From Psychrobacter lutiphocae DSM 21542 (GTDB lineage: Bacteria > Pseudomonadota > Gammaproteobacteria > Pseudomonadales > Moraxellaceae), in contig NZ_KB907623.1 in NCBI RefSeq assembly GCF_000382145.1, forward strand, positions 90,807 through 154,806: 64,000 nucleotides of DNA, given 5' to 3'. The position numbers and the translations under genes were made by a program. Below the pieces are notes generated by a model that was not told the DNA's origin, searched no databases, and saw only the letters and a list, made by a program, of their open reading frames with translations. Below are positions 47,628-57,430 of this stretch, piece after piece. Each line of letters starts with the position of its first letter. The first letter of the stretch is position 1.

Positions 47628-49121
47628 TTACGCCATCATAAATCCTAAGGCAACAAAGCTAGTTATCGCTAGCACAGCACCTAGTAACGCATAAGGGAAC
47701 TGAGTGAAAGCATGCTGCATAGGCGTACAACCTGCTCCTTGAGCTGCTAATAAAGAAGAGTCACTAAAGAAACAAGCATGGCTACCAAATGACGAGGCAG
47801 ATAATAAGGCACCGATGACCAGTGGCGTACTAACTCCTAACGCATCTGCAACTGGAAACACAATCGGCATGGCAAGTACATATAAACCCCAACTTGACGA
47901 CGTTGCAAACGTTAAAAATGCCATGACCACAAAAATAACAGCAGGGAAGGTAGTCAAAGTCATATAAGGGGTGATGGCTTGAATGATATAAGGGGTCATG
48001 CCCAATTCATCATTGATTGCTTTTAAAAAGAAACCTCCAATTACCGTAGATAAAGGATACAACATCACTTTAAAGCCATTGAATATAGATTCAATTTGAG
48101 TCTCAAAACTTAATAAACCTTGAATCCAATATAGAATGACAGTAACAAAGCAGGTCAAGATAGCGCCTTTTAATAAATCTACTTCAAAATAAACTGTTGA
48201 TGCAATCAGAAGAATCATTGGAATAGCAAAATTGATAATATTGGCTTTAAACGACAGCTTGCGTTTAGCTTTTACATTTGAGACCAAATCTTTATCCATA
48301 AAATCTGGTGGAATTGGTTCACCGGCTTGAGCCCTTGCCTCGGCCTTTTTCATTGGTCCCCAATTTCCTAAGACACCAAAAGCAACTAAAAATACGATAA
48401 TCAAAGCTAACCAAGCATAAGCCATATAAGGAATGGCACTGATGTACAAGCTCATCCCGCCACCTTCACCGGCAACGCCGTTCTCCTCCAAAAGACCAGC
48501 GAAGTAAACTGCCCAAGTTGAAATAGGCACGATGACGCACATCGGTGCTGCGGTAGAGTCGACAATATAGGCCAGCTTTTCACGGGATACTTGATAGTGA
48601 TCGGTTAGTTTTTTTACTGAGGTAGAAACGGCCAAACAATTTAAGTAATCATCAATGAACACTACTACACCAAGAAAAGCAGTAGCTACTAGCGATTGCC
48701 GTCTAGATTTAATAATACCTTTTAACCAATCACTAAAGCCACTTAAGCAACCACTGGTTTCAAGCAATTGAATCAAACCGCCCATAAAACCACAGACTAA
48801 GATAATCCATATAATAGTCTCATTGCCTAGAACAGTAGACAGATTATTTGCAAAGGGGTCAATTAAATTAAAAGGATTAAGCATCACTAAACCGGCAATA
48901 CAACCTGCGATCATAGATTCAAAAGGACGTCGAGAAATAATGGCTGTAACTAGTACCAGTAAAGTTGGAAGAAGGGAGTATAGTCCCCAAGAACCTGAGT
49001 CTCGATGAAAATACGAGAGGGTTGCAAATGCCACATAGATAGCAATACCTACCAGCAAAGTAAGAAACAGCCGTTTATTATCATATTGCTCTGAAATAGC
49101 TTGGTTTAGCTTCATATTCAT
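47628..49121 (-). CDS. NhaC-family Na+/H+ antiporter-like transporter
   Basis: A 497-residue membrane protein with about 12 hydrophobic segments. NhaC-type landmarks are visible: GFMGGLIQLLETSGCL, VVFIDDYLNCLAVSTSVKKL, DSTAAPMCVIVPISTWAVYFAG, ATSSSWGLYVLAMPIVFPVA and SASSFGSHACFFSDSSLLAAQGAGC. It lies in the polyamine cluster, at the place where a PuuP-type importer would be expected; none is present. NhaC relatives can exchange organic ions (e.g. malate-lactate antiport), so a polyamine or amino acid substrate is my inference. Confidence 0.88.
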   Translation of the reverse strand: MNMKLNQAISEQYDNKRLFLTLLVGIAIYVAFATLSYFHRDSGSWGLYSLLPTLLVLVTAIISRRPFESMIAGCIAGLVMLNPFNLIDPFANNLSTVLGNETIIWIILVCGFMGGLIQLLETSGCLSGFSDWLKGIIKSRRQSLVATAFLGVVVFIDDYLNCLAVSTSVKKLTDHYQVSREKLAYIVDSTAAPMCVIVPISTWAVYFAGLLEENGVAGEGGGMSLYISAIPYMAYAWLALIIVFLVAFGVLGNWGPMKKAEARAQAGEPIPPDFMDKDLVSNVKAKRKLSFKANIINFAIPMILLIASTVYFEVDLLKGAILTCFVTVILYWIQGLLSFETQIESIFNGFKVMLYPLSTVIGGFFLKAINDELGMTPYIIQAITPYMTLTTFPAVIFVVMAFLTFATSSSWGLYVLAMPIVFPVADALGVSTPLVIGALLSASSFGSHACFFSDSSLLAAQGAGCTPMQHAFTQFPYALLGAVLAITSFVALGFMMA

Positions 49122-49337
49122 TTATACATTCCTTATATAATGATGGGTGTCTTAACCCCTCGATGACACCACTAGTTGTGGCTTTTTGATTCGGTATAGC
49201 TTCTGAAGCTAGTAATGTAAATCCTTTACATTCGTTGAAAATAATTAAAGCTGAGGTTATTCATTTGCTTTGAGCGACTTCATCTCTGTTGTTCAATAAT
49301 ATTCTCAGTTACAAGCTCCTAGTAAAATTACGATGGT

Positions 49338-50654
49338 CTATAGCCCAGTTTTATCTTTAAGGGCATACCACCATGAGCCCATAACAGAGTAGGGCACTCT
49401 TAAAGATCTTCCTCCAGGGAAGGGTATCCATGGTACTTTGGCAAAGGTATCAAATTCTTTAGTCTTACCATTGATAGCGTCTGCTAAAATTTGACCAAAC
49501 AAATGAGATCCAGTTACCCCATGACCACTATAGCCATGCGCAAATAACACCCGATCGTGTAACTGCCCCATTTGCGGTACTCTTGAAAATGATAGTGCGA
49601 AGTTACCACTCCAAGCATAATCCACTTGCACATCACGCAATTGTGGAAATATTTTAATCATATTAGGGCGAATTTTTGCCTTAATATCAGCAGGGTCTTG
49701 ACCACCATAAACACTACCACCACCAAACAACATACGTTTATCAGCAGAAAGACGGTAATAATCCAAGATATAACGCATATCTTCCACACAGACATCACTA
49801 GGAATAAGCTCATCTGCAAGCTCTCCTAAAGGTTCTGTCGCAATAATTTGGGTAGAGACAGGCATAATACGATCAGTGAGCTTTGGAATGACTTTGTTTA
49901 GATAGGCATTGCCGCATAAGACGATTTTTTGGCAAGTAACAGTACCGAATTCGGTAATAACTTTTGCGCCTGTATCACTATATTCAATATCAACCACCAG
50001 CGTATTTTCATAGATAGTACCGCCATTTTTCTCGATGGCTGCCGCTTCACCTAGGGCCAAATTTAGGGGGTGAATATGACCACCGGAATGATCTATCATG
50101 CCCCCGATATAAGCATCTGTGTTGACATACTGTTGAATACCCTGTTTATCGAGTATTTCACGCTCATGCATACCATGGCTTTCCCACAGTTCATGAGTAT
50201 CTATCAAGTCGTTCATTTGGCTAGTATTAAATGCTGCAAAGATATTTTTTTCTTTAAGATCACATTGGATATTGTAATCGGCAATAAAACGGCGGATGAT
50301 TTTATTGCCTCTTGTGACCAGCTGTCCGACAAAGTCAGCCGTGGAATCTCCATAAGATTTTTTAATCTTTTGTAAACTGGCATTTAAGCCATTAACTATT
50401 TGACCCCCATTGCGTCCCGATGCTCCCCAACCGATTTGCGCGCCTTCAAGCAACACAACATCATGATCAGTTTCGGTTAGGTGTAACGCTGTTGATAACC
50501 CACTATATCCACCACCCACAATACATGTCTCGCAGTTTATGTCCTGCTTTAGTGTAGGGCGATCAGGCTTGGGATTACGACTGGCAGCGTAGTAACTATC
50601 TGGATATTGACCTTGATCTGAATAATGCGGAATATTACGTTTATTGTTAGTCAT
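49338..50654 (-). CDS. puuB: Gamma-glutamylputrescine oxidase-like FAD oxidoreductase
   Basis: A 438-residue DAO-family flavoprotein. FAD motif VGGGYSGLSTALHL (near 45), then LLEGAQIGWGASGRNGGQI, KIVLCGNAYLNKVIP and YAWSGNFALSFSRVPQMG. RPTLKQDINCETCIVGGGYS is like PuuB/OrdL. It would oxidise gamma-glutamylputrescine to the aldehyde, ammonia and hydrogen peroxide. Stop-to-start spacing to puuA is 2 bp, so the two are coupled. Length matches E. coli PuuB (426). Confidence 0.9.
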   Translation of the reverse strand: MTNNKRNIPHYSDQGQYPDSYYAASRNPKPDRPTLKQDINCETCIVGGGYSGLSTALHLTETDHDVVLLEGAQIGWGASGRNGGQIVNGLNASLQKIKKSYGDSTADFVGQLVTRGNKIIRRFIADYNIQCDLKEKNIFAAFNTSQMNDLIDTHELWESHGMHEREILDKQGIQQYVNTDAYIGGMIDHSGGHIHPLNLALGEAAAIEKNGGTIYENTLVVDIEYSDTGAKVITEFGTVTCQKIVLCGNAYLNKVIPKLTDRIMPVSTQIIATEPLGELADELIPSDVCVEDMRYILDYYRLSADKRMLFGGGSVYGGQDPADIKAKIRPNMIKIFPQLRDVQVDYAWSGNFALSFSRVPQMGQLHDRVLFAHGYSGHGVTGSHLFGQILADAINGKTKEFDTFAKVPWIPFPGGRSLRVPYSVMGSWWYALKDKTGL

Positions 50655-50656
50655 AA

Positions 50657-52057
50657 TTAAACATCCTGTAAGTAGGTTAAATATTCAAGGTTAGTGACTT
50701 GCATGGCAAAGCGTTTCGCTTCTTGTTTTTTTACATCTATTAATAAGTCTATCAATTGCATAGGGAATAAGGACTCAATAACATCACTACTTTCAAACTC
50801 ACGAATTGCGGAAAACCAGTCCATAGGTAAAGTACTAAGGTTTTCAATATTATAGGTAATATTGTTGATAGGTTCAGGAGCTTCTAGTTTGTTTTCGATG
50901 CCATAAAGCATGCCAGCGAGTACTGCACTACAAACTAGGTAAGGGTTGGCATCTGCTCCTGAAACTCGATGTTCAATTCGACGAGCTTTAGGGTCACCGC
51001 CAGGGATCCGCACTGCAGCAGTTCGGTTTTCATAACCCCATGAGATATTGTTAGGGGCTAAGGTACCAGGGGTGTATCGACGATAAGAGTTGACGTGGGG
51101 GGCGAATAATAAGGTGCAGTCAGACATAGTGGCCAATAGCCCTGCAACCGCATTATTTAATAGGTCCGATCCTTCCTCAGTATCATTGTCAAAGACATTA
51201 TTGCCCGCTTCATCGAGTAGGCTGCAATGAACATGGAAGCCGTTTCCAGATTGGGTACCATAAGGTTTGGCCATGAAGGTCGCTGTAAATCCACGGTTGG
51301 CAGCAACGGACTTAACGATTTGTTTGAATAAAACTGCATCATCGGCAGCCTTAAGAGGGTCATTTACATGAAGTAGATTAATTTCAAATTGACCACAACC
51401 ATTTTCTGCAAGAGCCGCATCGACTGGGATGTTTAACTTACGACACTCATCGTAAACCTCATCCAAAAACTCATCAAACTGCAATAAATCATTAATACTC
51501 AAGATTGAAGTCTTGTTCAGTCTTAAACCATTCTTGGGTCGAATAGGGGGCTTAGGTGTCTTGCCCTCAGTATAATCCACCAAATAAAATTCTAATTCCG
51601 TGGCCATAACTGGGGTTAAACCGAGCTCTTTAAATTGCTGACTAATATGAGATAAAACGTGACGAGGGTCACCATAATAAGGGTTATTGTCTTCATCGTA
51701 TAACCAAACGGGTAATAATGAGGACGATTTACTGGTATTAATGAGATTAAAGGCTTCCCGACCAGTAGGCACGGCTATGGCATCGATGTCACCATTAGAT
51801 TGAGAAGATTCGATCACGTCTGCCCCCCAAATATCCACTCCCAATATAGAAAGTGGTAAGCGAACCCCTGCTTTTACAGCCTTAGATAACTGATTATGAG
51901 GAATTCTCTTACCACGCATTAAGCCATTTATGTCACAGGCTGCTATATAGACATATTCTATTTGAGAGTTTGATGAGGGGTTGTTATTGAGCTTCGAGAC
52001 AGTCACTTCAGGTGATACTACTGAGTGTGCGCTTGAAATATTATTAATAGTTTCCAT
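50657..52057 (-). CDS. puuA: Gamma-glutamylputrescine synthetase (glutamine synthetase family)
   Basis: A 466-residue member of the glutamine synthetase family. Visible: MATELEFYLVD (metal glutamates), GCGQFEINLLHV, FMAKPYGTQSGNGFHVHCSL (the catalytic GNGFHVH), PHVNSYRRYTPGTLAPNNISWG and NRTAAVRIPGGDPKARRIEHR. The PuuA assignment rather than GlnA rests on length (PuuA 472), the NGLMRGKRIPHNQLSK N-terminal region and puuB next door. It ligates glutamate to putrescine with ATP. First gene of the leftward arm. Confidence 0.92.
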   Translation of the reverse strand: METINNISSAHSVVSPEVTVSKLNNNPSSNSQIEYVYIAACDINGLMRGKRIPHNQLSKAVKAGVRLPLSILGVDIWGADVIESSQSNGDIDAIAVPTGREAFNLINTSKSSSLLPVWLYDEDNNPYYGDPRHVLSHISQQFKELGLTPVMATELEFYLVDYTEGKTPKPPIRPKNGLRLNKTSILSINDLLQFDEFLDEVYDECRKLNIPVDAALAENGCGQFEINLLHVNDPLKAADDAVLFKQIVKSVAANRGFTATFMAKPYGTQSGNGFHVHCSLLDEAGNNVFDNDTEEGSDLLNNAVAGLLATMSDCTLLFAPHVNSYRRYTPGTLAPNNISWGYENRTAAVRIPGGDPKARRIEHRVSGADANPYLVCSAVLAGMLYGIENKLEAPEPINNITYNIENLSTLPMDWFSAIREFESSDVIESLFPMQLIDLLIDVKKQEAKRFAMQVTNLEYLTYLQDV

Positions 52058-52446
52058 TGCAATACATCCTTGATACTTCGTCCTAGTGAGGAGGTTAAGT
52101 AATAGATAATAAGAAATTAATTAAGATTTACTTACTACCTGACCTCAAATTCAATATAAGGGTGAAATATATAGTTGTCAAATACTATCTTAAAAATAAT
52201 AAAATGAGTGATATATAACTCATTATGCTAAGACTATGCCATTTTGAAATATATATTTTACATTCTTTAATTTGAATGCTATTTTTAGTATAGGATGAGT
52301 AAAGCACCGTCTTGGTTAACCTAAATCGCTAAGATATACTTAAGTTTTGCTCCTTTGTGGTGCAATAGGGAATCAAAATAGTTCAACGTGGCCGCTGTCT
52401 TTTATTTCATGTTAATAATAATTAAGTTTTTAATAAGGATGTTAGT
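52058..52446. promoter_or_regulatory. Divergent control region of the polyamine cluster
   Basis: A 389-bp AT-rich gap between puuA and puuD. Two palindromes share the pattern AGT-N8-ACT: ATAGT...ACTAT at 52171-52188 and AATGAGT...ACTCATT at 52203-52224. Their centres are 34 bp apart, about three helical turns. They are the best operator candidates for the XRE/cupin regulator encoded two genes downstream. Promoter boxes are not clear. Confidence 0.5.
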
Positions 52447-53193
52447 ATGACAAGTTCTAAGCCAGTTATTGGGATTGTGTGTTGCCATAAAATAGTGGAT
52501 AACCAGCCCTCGCAAAATGTTTATGAAAAATACACCAACGCCATACACCACTACGGTGGCACCCCCATTTTGTTACCACATGTCATCGTAGAAGAAGATA
52601 GCTTTGAACCTGTAATGTCGATGCTGGATGGTATCTTGTTAACGGGCAGTTATAGCAATGTCGCCCCAGCACGATACAAAGCCACCCATAAGGAATTAAA
52701 GCAAGACTTAACTCGCGATGAGTTAAGCTTTAAGTTATTGGATTATGCAAAAAATAAGCAATTGCCTTTGTTGGCTATATGCCGCGGCTTGCAAGAGATG
52801 AATGTCTATTTTGGAGGTACGTTGCATCCAGACTGGAGAGAGGTAGGGTGTTATTTTGAACAACACCTTGAAGACAGTAATGCTCCCCTAGAAGTTCAAT
52901 ATCAACCCATACATGATGTTATTATTAATGGAGGAGGTCACCTATCCTCCTTTAATAACAAATGGAAAGTCAATTCTTTGCATAAGCAGTGTATCAATAA
53001 AGTAGGTGAGGATTTATTTGTAGAAGCCACTGCACCTGATACTTTAATTGAAGCCATAAGCCTACCAAAACATCCTTTTTTACTAGGAGTTCAATGGCAT
53101 CCAGAAGCTGATTATGCTAAAGATGAAATGTCTAAGTATCTATTTTCAGGATTAATTAAGCATGCAAAACAAGCCAGAAGCATCAAGGGATAA
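52447..53193 (+). CDS. puuD: Gamma-glutamyl-GABA hydrolase (class I amidotransferase-like)
   Basis: A 248-residue peptidase C26 family protein. The nucleophile cysteine is in LLAICRGLQEMNVYFGGTLH (near 115), and the histidine/glutamate pair in GVQWHPEADYAKD (near 218). LLTGSYSNVAPARY resembles the glycine-loop of PuuD. It splits gamma-glutamyl-GABA into glutamate and GABA. First gene of the rightward arm. Its 3' end overlaps the regulator gene by 32 bp. AAGGATG precedes the ATG. Confidence 0.92.
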   Translation: MTSSKPVIGIVCCHKIVDNQPSQNVYEKYTNAIHHYGGTPILLPHVIVEEDSFEPVMSMLDGILLTGSYSNVAPARYKATHKELKQDLTRDELSFKLLDYAKNKQLPLLAICRGLQEMNVYFGGTLHPDWREVGCYFEQHLEDSNAPLEVQYQPIHDVIINGGGHLSSFNNKWKVNSLHKQCINKVGEDLFVEATAPDTLIEAISLPKHPFLLGVQWHPEADYAKDEMSKYLFSGLIKHAKQARSIKG

Positions 53194-53785
53194 AGCTGAA
53201 ATCTCAACAGAGTCCATTAAACAAGGCATCGATCCTTCTATTGGCGATAAAATCAATCAATTACGGTTATCAAAGGGGTTTTCTCAGCGTAAGTTAGCAA
53301 AGCTTGCAGGTCTTACAAATACTGCAATTAGCTCTATTGAGCGCAATAAAGTCAGTCCAGCGGTCAATACATTAGCCGCTATACTTGAGGTACTAGGCTC
53401 TAATCTAAATACTTTTTTTAGTGATGATTGGGGACAGACCAAGGCTCAGGTAGTCGTCTCTCAAGACCAGTTAATTGAGCTAAGTGATCCCAAAAAAAAT
53501 GGGGTGTCATTAAAGCAAGTTTACAACTTTGCACCTACTAGAAATCTTGGATTTTTAATAGAAACTTATCAGCCCAATAGCTCTACAGAAGAAAAAATTA
53601 CTCACGAAGGAGAGGAGATAGGTACGGTTATTGAAGGAAAAATATTGATTCATATTAATAAAAATTCATATTTATTAAAACAAGGTGATAGCTATGTGAT
53701 TGATACCAGTCAGCCACACACCTTTATTAACCCGACTTCTAACATTACTCGTATCGTCAGTGCCCATACCCCAGCAACCTATTAA
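53162..53785 (+). CDS. puuR: XRE-cupin transcriptional regulator (PuuR-like)
   Basis: A 207-residue regulator. The helix-turn-helix (about 30-85) reads INQLRLSKGFSQRKLAKLAG...NTAISSIERNKVSPAVNTLA. The C-terminal cupin (about 125-205) contains EEKITHEGEEIGTVIEGKI and LKQGDSYVIDTSQPHTFINP. This arrangement is that of PuuR, the putrescine-responsive repressor. The gene overlaps puuD. Likely targets are the paired AGT-N8-ACT palindromes at 52171-52224. The gene order suggests autoregulation. Confidence 0.88.
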   Translation: MQNKPEASRDKAEISTESIKQGIDPSIGDKINQLRLSKGFSQRKLAKLAGLTNTAISSIERNKVSPAVNTLAAILEVLGSNLNTFFSDDWGQTKAQVVVSQDQLIELSDPKKNGVSLKQVYNFAPTRNLGFLIETYQPNSSTEEKITHEGEEIGTVIEGKILIHINKNSYLLKQGDSYVIDTSQPHTFINPTSNITRIVSAHTPATY

Positions 53786-53829
53786 TCAAATTTAGGAATA
53801 ATAGCACTCTATACAAAGGATTGTTAATC

Positions 53830-54858
53830 ATGAAAATTTATAGTCATAGAGACAATAACACGCATCAACCGCTCCCTTATTTCTCATATGGGCAAATGCG
53901 TGAGCCGCTTGAAATACCACAAAGATTAGAGGAGCTACTTAAGGCTCCTAAAGCACTAGGGCTTGACGTAATTAATGCCAAGGATTTGGGTATAAATCCA
54001 ATTTTAGAGGTACATGATTACGGTTATGTCGAGTTTTTAAAAAATGGCTATGAAGAGTGGAAGGCGGTAGAAGAAGATCTTGGCGCTCAAGTACAGACTG
54101 GCATATATGTACCCGATAATAATCCTGGTTTAGGTATCATGGCCAAAGCGGCCAAGTATCAAGCAGATGATAGTGCGCCGTTCGGAGAAGGATCATGGAA
54201 CACCATATATTGGTCAGCACAGACGGCTCTAGCAGCAGCCGATGCATTACTCAATGATAAGTCGAATCAAAGTGCTATTCAGGTATGTTTATCACGGCCA
54301 CCTGGACACCATGCTGGTAAGAAGAGCGCTGGTGGTTTTTGCTATCTTAATAATGGCGCCATTATTGCTCAATATCTGCGCCAAAAATATGCAAAAATAG
54401 CCATTATTGATACTGATATGCACCACGGGCAAGGGGTGCAGGAAATATTCTATGATCGTAAAGATGTGCTTTATACGTCCGTACACGGTTCGCCAATTAA
54501 TTTTTATCCAGCGGTAACAGGACATGAGTTTGAAAAAGGTGAGGGGGAAGGTTATGGCTTTAATTTAAACTTCCCTATGCCGCATGGAGCTAGCGAAGAA
54601 ACTTTTTTTAAGCATGTTGATCAATCAATTGATGCAGTCAAGCTTTACAATCCAGATGTGGTGATACATATACTAGGCTTTGATGTATTTGAAGAGGATC
54701 CAGAAGCTCGGTGTGCTGTTAGCACCAAAGGCTTTGAAGTATTAGCTCAAAACATGAAAGCCATTGATAAATCCCTTATTGTGCTGGTGGAAGGCGGTTA
54801 TACTGTGGATAAGTTAAATATTAATCTGCAATCTTTCTTAAAAGGGCTGATGACCTAG
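53830..54858 (+). CDS. Histone deacetylase-family amidohydrolase (acetylpolyamine type)
   Basis: A zinc amidohydrolase of about 342 residues. Visible: SRPPGHHAGKKSAGGFCYLNN (tandem catalytic histidines), IIDTDMHHGQGVQEIFYDR (metal aspartate and histidine) and HILGFDVFEEDP (second metal aspartate). The bacterial branch of this length contains acetylpolyamine amidohydrolases, which fits the cluster: acetylputrescine or acetylspermidine would be deacetylated to feed PuuA. The ATG at 53830 is chosen over TTG 53821 because AAGGA at 53816-53820 is nine bases ahead of it. Confidence 0.87.
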   Translation: MKIYSHRDNNTHQPLPYFSYGQMREPLEIPQRLEELLKAPKALGLDVINAKDLGINPILEVHDYGYVEFLKNGYEEWKAVEEDLGAQVQTGIYVPDNNPGLGIMAKAAKYQADDSAPFGEGSWNTIYWSAQTALAAADALLNDKSNQSAIQVCLSRPPGHHAGKKSAGGFCYLNNGAIIAQYLRQKYAKIAIIDTDMHHGQGVQEIFYDRKDVLYTSVHGSPINFYPAVTGHEFEKGEGEGYGFNLNFPMPHGASEETFFKHVDQSIDAVKLYNPDVVIHILGFDVFEEDPEARCAVSTKGFEVLAQNMKAIDKSLIVLVEGGYTVDKLNINLQSFLKGLMT

Positions 54859-54913
54859 TTTTGTTTATCTAATTTTGTTCATCACTCTATATAGCATTCA
54901 CTGTATAGAAGTT

Positions 54914-54938
54914 AAACCAGTCAAAATTTGACTGGTTT
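54914..54938 (+). terminator. Terminator of the rightward polyamine operon
   Basis: Perfect palindrome AAACCAGTCAAA - T-rich arm TTTGACTGGTTT, followed by TATTTAT. It lies 55 bp after the deacetylase gene. Confidence 0.85.
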
Positions 54939-54982
54939 TATTTATAAATAAAATTTATCGTTGAAATATAGCAACTGACTGG

Positions 54983-55010
54983 TTGAAAAATTCAGACCTC
55001 GCCCCTATTA
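54983..55010 (+). promoter_or_regulatory. Heat-shock (sigma-32 type) promoter of htpG
   Basis: TTGAAA at 54983-54988, a 13-bp spacer, then CCCCTATTA at 55002-55010, matching the sigma-32 pattern (CTTGAAA...CCCCATNTA). The htpG ATG is 110 bp downstream. htpG is a known member of the heat-shock regulon, which fits. Confidence 0.65.
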
Positions 55011-55119
55011 GTTAGTAAAGTAACCTAAAGGGATAGCATACAAAACAGACAATGCTAATCCAAAAGATCACTAATCCAAAAAAACACCAATAACTAAACC
55101 AATAATCACAGAGGATACT

Positions 55120-57063
55120 ATGAGCGAAAATCAAAACACCACACAACACGTCTTTGAGGCGGAGGTTGCCCAGTTACTACATTTAGTAACCCATTCACTG
55201 TATTCTAACTCTGATATTTTTGTGCGTGAGCTAGTGTCAAATGCCTCTGATGCTTGCGACAAATTGCGCTTTGAAGCCACCTCCGATGACAGTCTATATG
55301 AAGACGATGGTGAGCTGAAAGTACGTATCGATATTGATACAGATGCCAAAACCATAACCTTTATTGATAACGGTATTGGTATGAACGAAGCCGATGCGAT
55401 TGAAAACCTAGGTACGATTGCCAAATCGGGTACCAAAGCATTCTTAGAGCAGTTGTCGGATGCCCAAAAACAAGACGGTCAGCTTATTGGTCAGTTTGGT
55501 GTAGGCTTTTACTCAGGTTTTATTGTCGCAGACACAATTACGGTAGAGTCCCGCAAAGCAGGCGAGCCAGCAGATAAAGGTGTACGCTGGGTGTCTGATG
55601 GCAGTGGTCAGTTCACTACCGAAATTATTACCAAAGAAAGCCGTGGTACGGCCATTACGCTACATCTAAAAGAAGAGTTTATTGAAGGTGAAGATAACTA
55701 CTTAGACCGTAATAAGATAAAACGTCTGGTAAATAAATACTCAGACCACATCAGCTTGCCGATTCAAATGCGTAAAGAAGTGTGGCAAGAAGATGTAAAA
55801 GAAGACGGTGATGATAGTGAGACACCAGTAGGTGGTCAAATGGTTGTTACTGATGAGTGGGAGACTGTCAACACTGCAAGTGCGTTGTGGACACGCTCAA
55901 GCTCTGAGATTGAAGACGAAGAATATAAAGAGTTTTACAAAAATATTAGCTATGACTTTGAAGATCCCTTAGCGTGGACGCATAATCGTGTTGAAGGTCG
56001 TGTGCAATATACACAGCTACTGTATATCCCTAAAAAAGCGCCTTTTGACTTATATGCCCGTGAGCAACAACACGGCTTAAAACTATACGTTAAACGTGTG
56101 TTTATCATGGATGATGCCGAGCAACTATTACCCATGTATTTGCGCTTTGTAAAAGGTATTATCGACTCTGCTGATTTACCATTAAACGTCAGCCGTGAGC
56201 TTTTACAAGAGTCACGTGATGTGAAGTCTATCCGTGATGGTAACGCACGCCGTATATTAACGCTACTTGCCAGCTTGGCCAATAGTGAAGATAGCGACAA
56301 GCAAGAGAAGTTCAAGCAATTCTATGCTGAGTTTGGTGATGTGATTAAAGAAGGTCTTGGCGAGGACATGAGTAACCAAGAGCGCATTGCCAAACTACTT
56401 CGTTATGCAACCAGTACTCATGACGGCTTAGAAACCAGTTTCGCTGATTACAAAGAGCGTATGAAAGAGGGTCAAAAGGCCATCTACTATCTGACTGCTG
56501 AAAGCTTGGCGGCAGCCAAGAATAGCCCACAGCTTGAGCTATTTAAGAAAAAAGGCATCGAAGTTATCTTGATGACCAGCCGTGTAGATGAATGGGCGAT
56601 GAACTTCCTACATGAGTACGATGGCACACCACTTCAAAACATCGCCAAAGGTGCTGTGGACTTAGGTGACTTACAGGACGAAGAAGAAAAAGAAGAAGCT
56701 AAAAAAGCGGAAGAAAGCTTAAAGCCTGTGGTTGATAAGCTAAAAGCTGCTCTAGGCGATCGTGCAAAAGATGTACAAGTATCGACTCGCTTGGTAGATA
56801 GCCCTGCGTGTCTGGTTGTGGGTGAAGGCGAGTTGACACCACAGATGGTACAGATGCTAAAGCAAATGGGTCAAGATGTGCCAGATATTAAGCCAACGCT
56901 TGAGGTTAACCCTAACCATCCTCTGATTCAAAAGCTTGAGTCTAGTGAGCAGTTTGACGACCTTGCGCAAGTTATCTTTGATCAAGCGTTACTTGCTGAA
57001 GGCGGTCAGCTTGATGATCCAGCAGGGTATCTAAAACGGGTTAATGATTTGTTGTTGAAGTAA
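55120..57063 (+). CDS. htpG: Molecular chaperone HtpG (Hsp90)
   Basis: A 647-residue cytosolic Hsp90 ATPase that remodels client proteins. The N-terminal GHKL ATP site is seen as [14 protein letters not shown] (near 36), [13 protein letters not shown] (near 85), and [13 protein letters not shown] (near 127). The middle domain has [32 protein letters not shown], and the arginine/glutamine elements contacting ATP. The C-terminal dimerisation domain ends the protein. An acidic stretch ([15 protein letters not shown], near 524) is a linker feature. Length slightly above E. coli (624). Monocistronic. Confidence 0.98.
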   Translation: MSENQNTTQHVFEAEVAQLLHLVTHSLYSNSDIFVRELVSNASDACDKLRFEATSDDSLYEDDGELKVRIDIDTDAKTITFIDNGIGMNEADAIENLGTIAKSGTKAFLEQLSDAQKQDGQLIGQFGVGFYSGFIVADTITVESRKAGEPADKGVRWVSDGSGQFTTEIITKESRGTAITLHLKEEFIEGEDNYLDRNKIKRLVNKYSDHISLPIQMRKEVWQEDVKEDGDDSETPVGGQMVVTDEWETVNTASALWTRSSSEIEDEEYKEFYKNISYDFEDPLAWTHNRVEGRVQYTQLLYIPKKAPFDLYAREQQHGLKLYVKRVFIMDDAEQLLPMYLRFVKGIIDSADLPLNVSRELLQESRDVKSIRDGNARRILTLLASLANSEDSDKQEKFKQFYAEFGDVIKEGLGEDMSNQERIAKLLRYATSTHDGLETSFADYKERMKEGQKAIYYLTAESLAAAKNSPQLELFKKKGIEVILMTSRVDEWAMNFLHEYDGTPLQNIAKGAVDLGDLQDEEEKEEAKKAEESLKPVVDKLKAALGDRAKDVQVSTRLVDSPACLVVGEGELTPQMVQMLKQMGQDVPDIKPTLEVNPNHPLIQKLESSEQFDDLAQVIFDQALLAEGGQLDDPAGYLKRVNDLLLK

Positions 57064-57071
57064 AAAAAGCC

Positions 57072-57200
57072 CCTCCCTTCTTTTTGAAAGGTGAGAGCCA
57101 TTAATTTAAAGGTGAGAGCCATTAAAAAATTGTACTGCAATTTTAGGCTCGCAAGAAAAATGCTTTAAATAGCATTTCTAATTTAGGGGGGGTGGCTATT
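57072..57200 (-). repeat. A-like module carrying fold H, copy 4
   Basis: From CTCCCTTCTTTTTGAAAGG to GGGGGGGTGG. The H fold (57111-57181, minus strand) has stem I AAATGC/GCATTT, linker TTCTTGCG, closing stem AGCC/GGCT, apical stem AAAATTG/CAATTTT with loop CAGTA, ending CTCACC. A second partial copy of the AAAGGTGAGAGCCATTAA stretch lies directly beside it. It may double as the htpG transcript end. Confidence 0.65.
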
Positions 57201-57234
57201 TAGTAGGGTGTGCCATGCGCACCAAACAAAATAA

Positions 57235-57336
57235 TACCTTTTCTAAAAAATAACCTATCTTTGTCAAACTCGTTGAACCTACTATATGTAGCGTTTGCAC
57301 TCGTTTTCCTCGATAGCTTAATTTTTAGATTTGGTA
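57235..57336 (+). mobile_element. TACC/GGTA repeat element, copy 4 (102 bp)
   Basis: A-stem type, closest to the 2823 copy. It is flanked by TAA at 57232-57234 and at 57337-57339. It lies between the two fold-carrying repeats of this gap. Confidence 0.85.
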
Positions 57337-57430
57337 TAAAACGTTTTATTAAACAAAAGGACTCCATATCAATGAGTCCTTTTTTTTGGTTATGATATGG
57401 CTAATATATCTGTAAGAACACGATGTTACC

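Noticed and set aside
57210..57395. 61-codon frame after htpG
   Set aside because: Most of it is the TACC/GGTA repeat element, so the reading frame is incidental.
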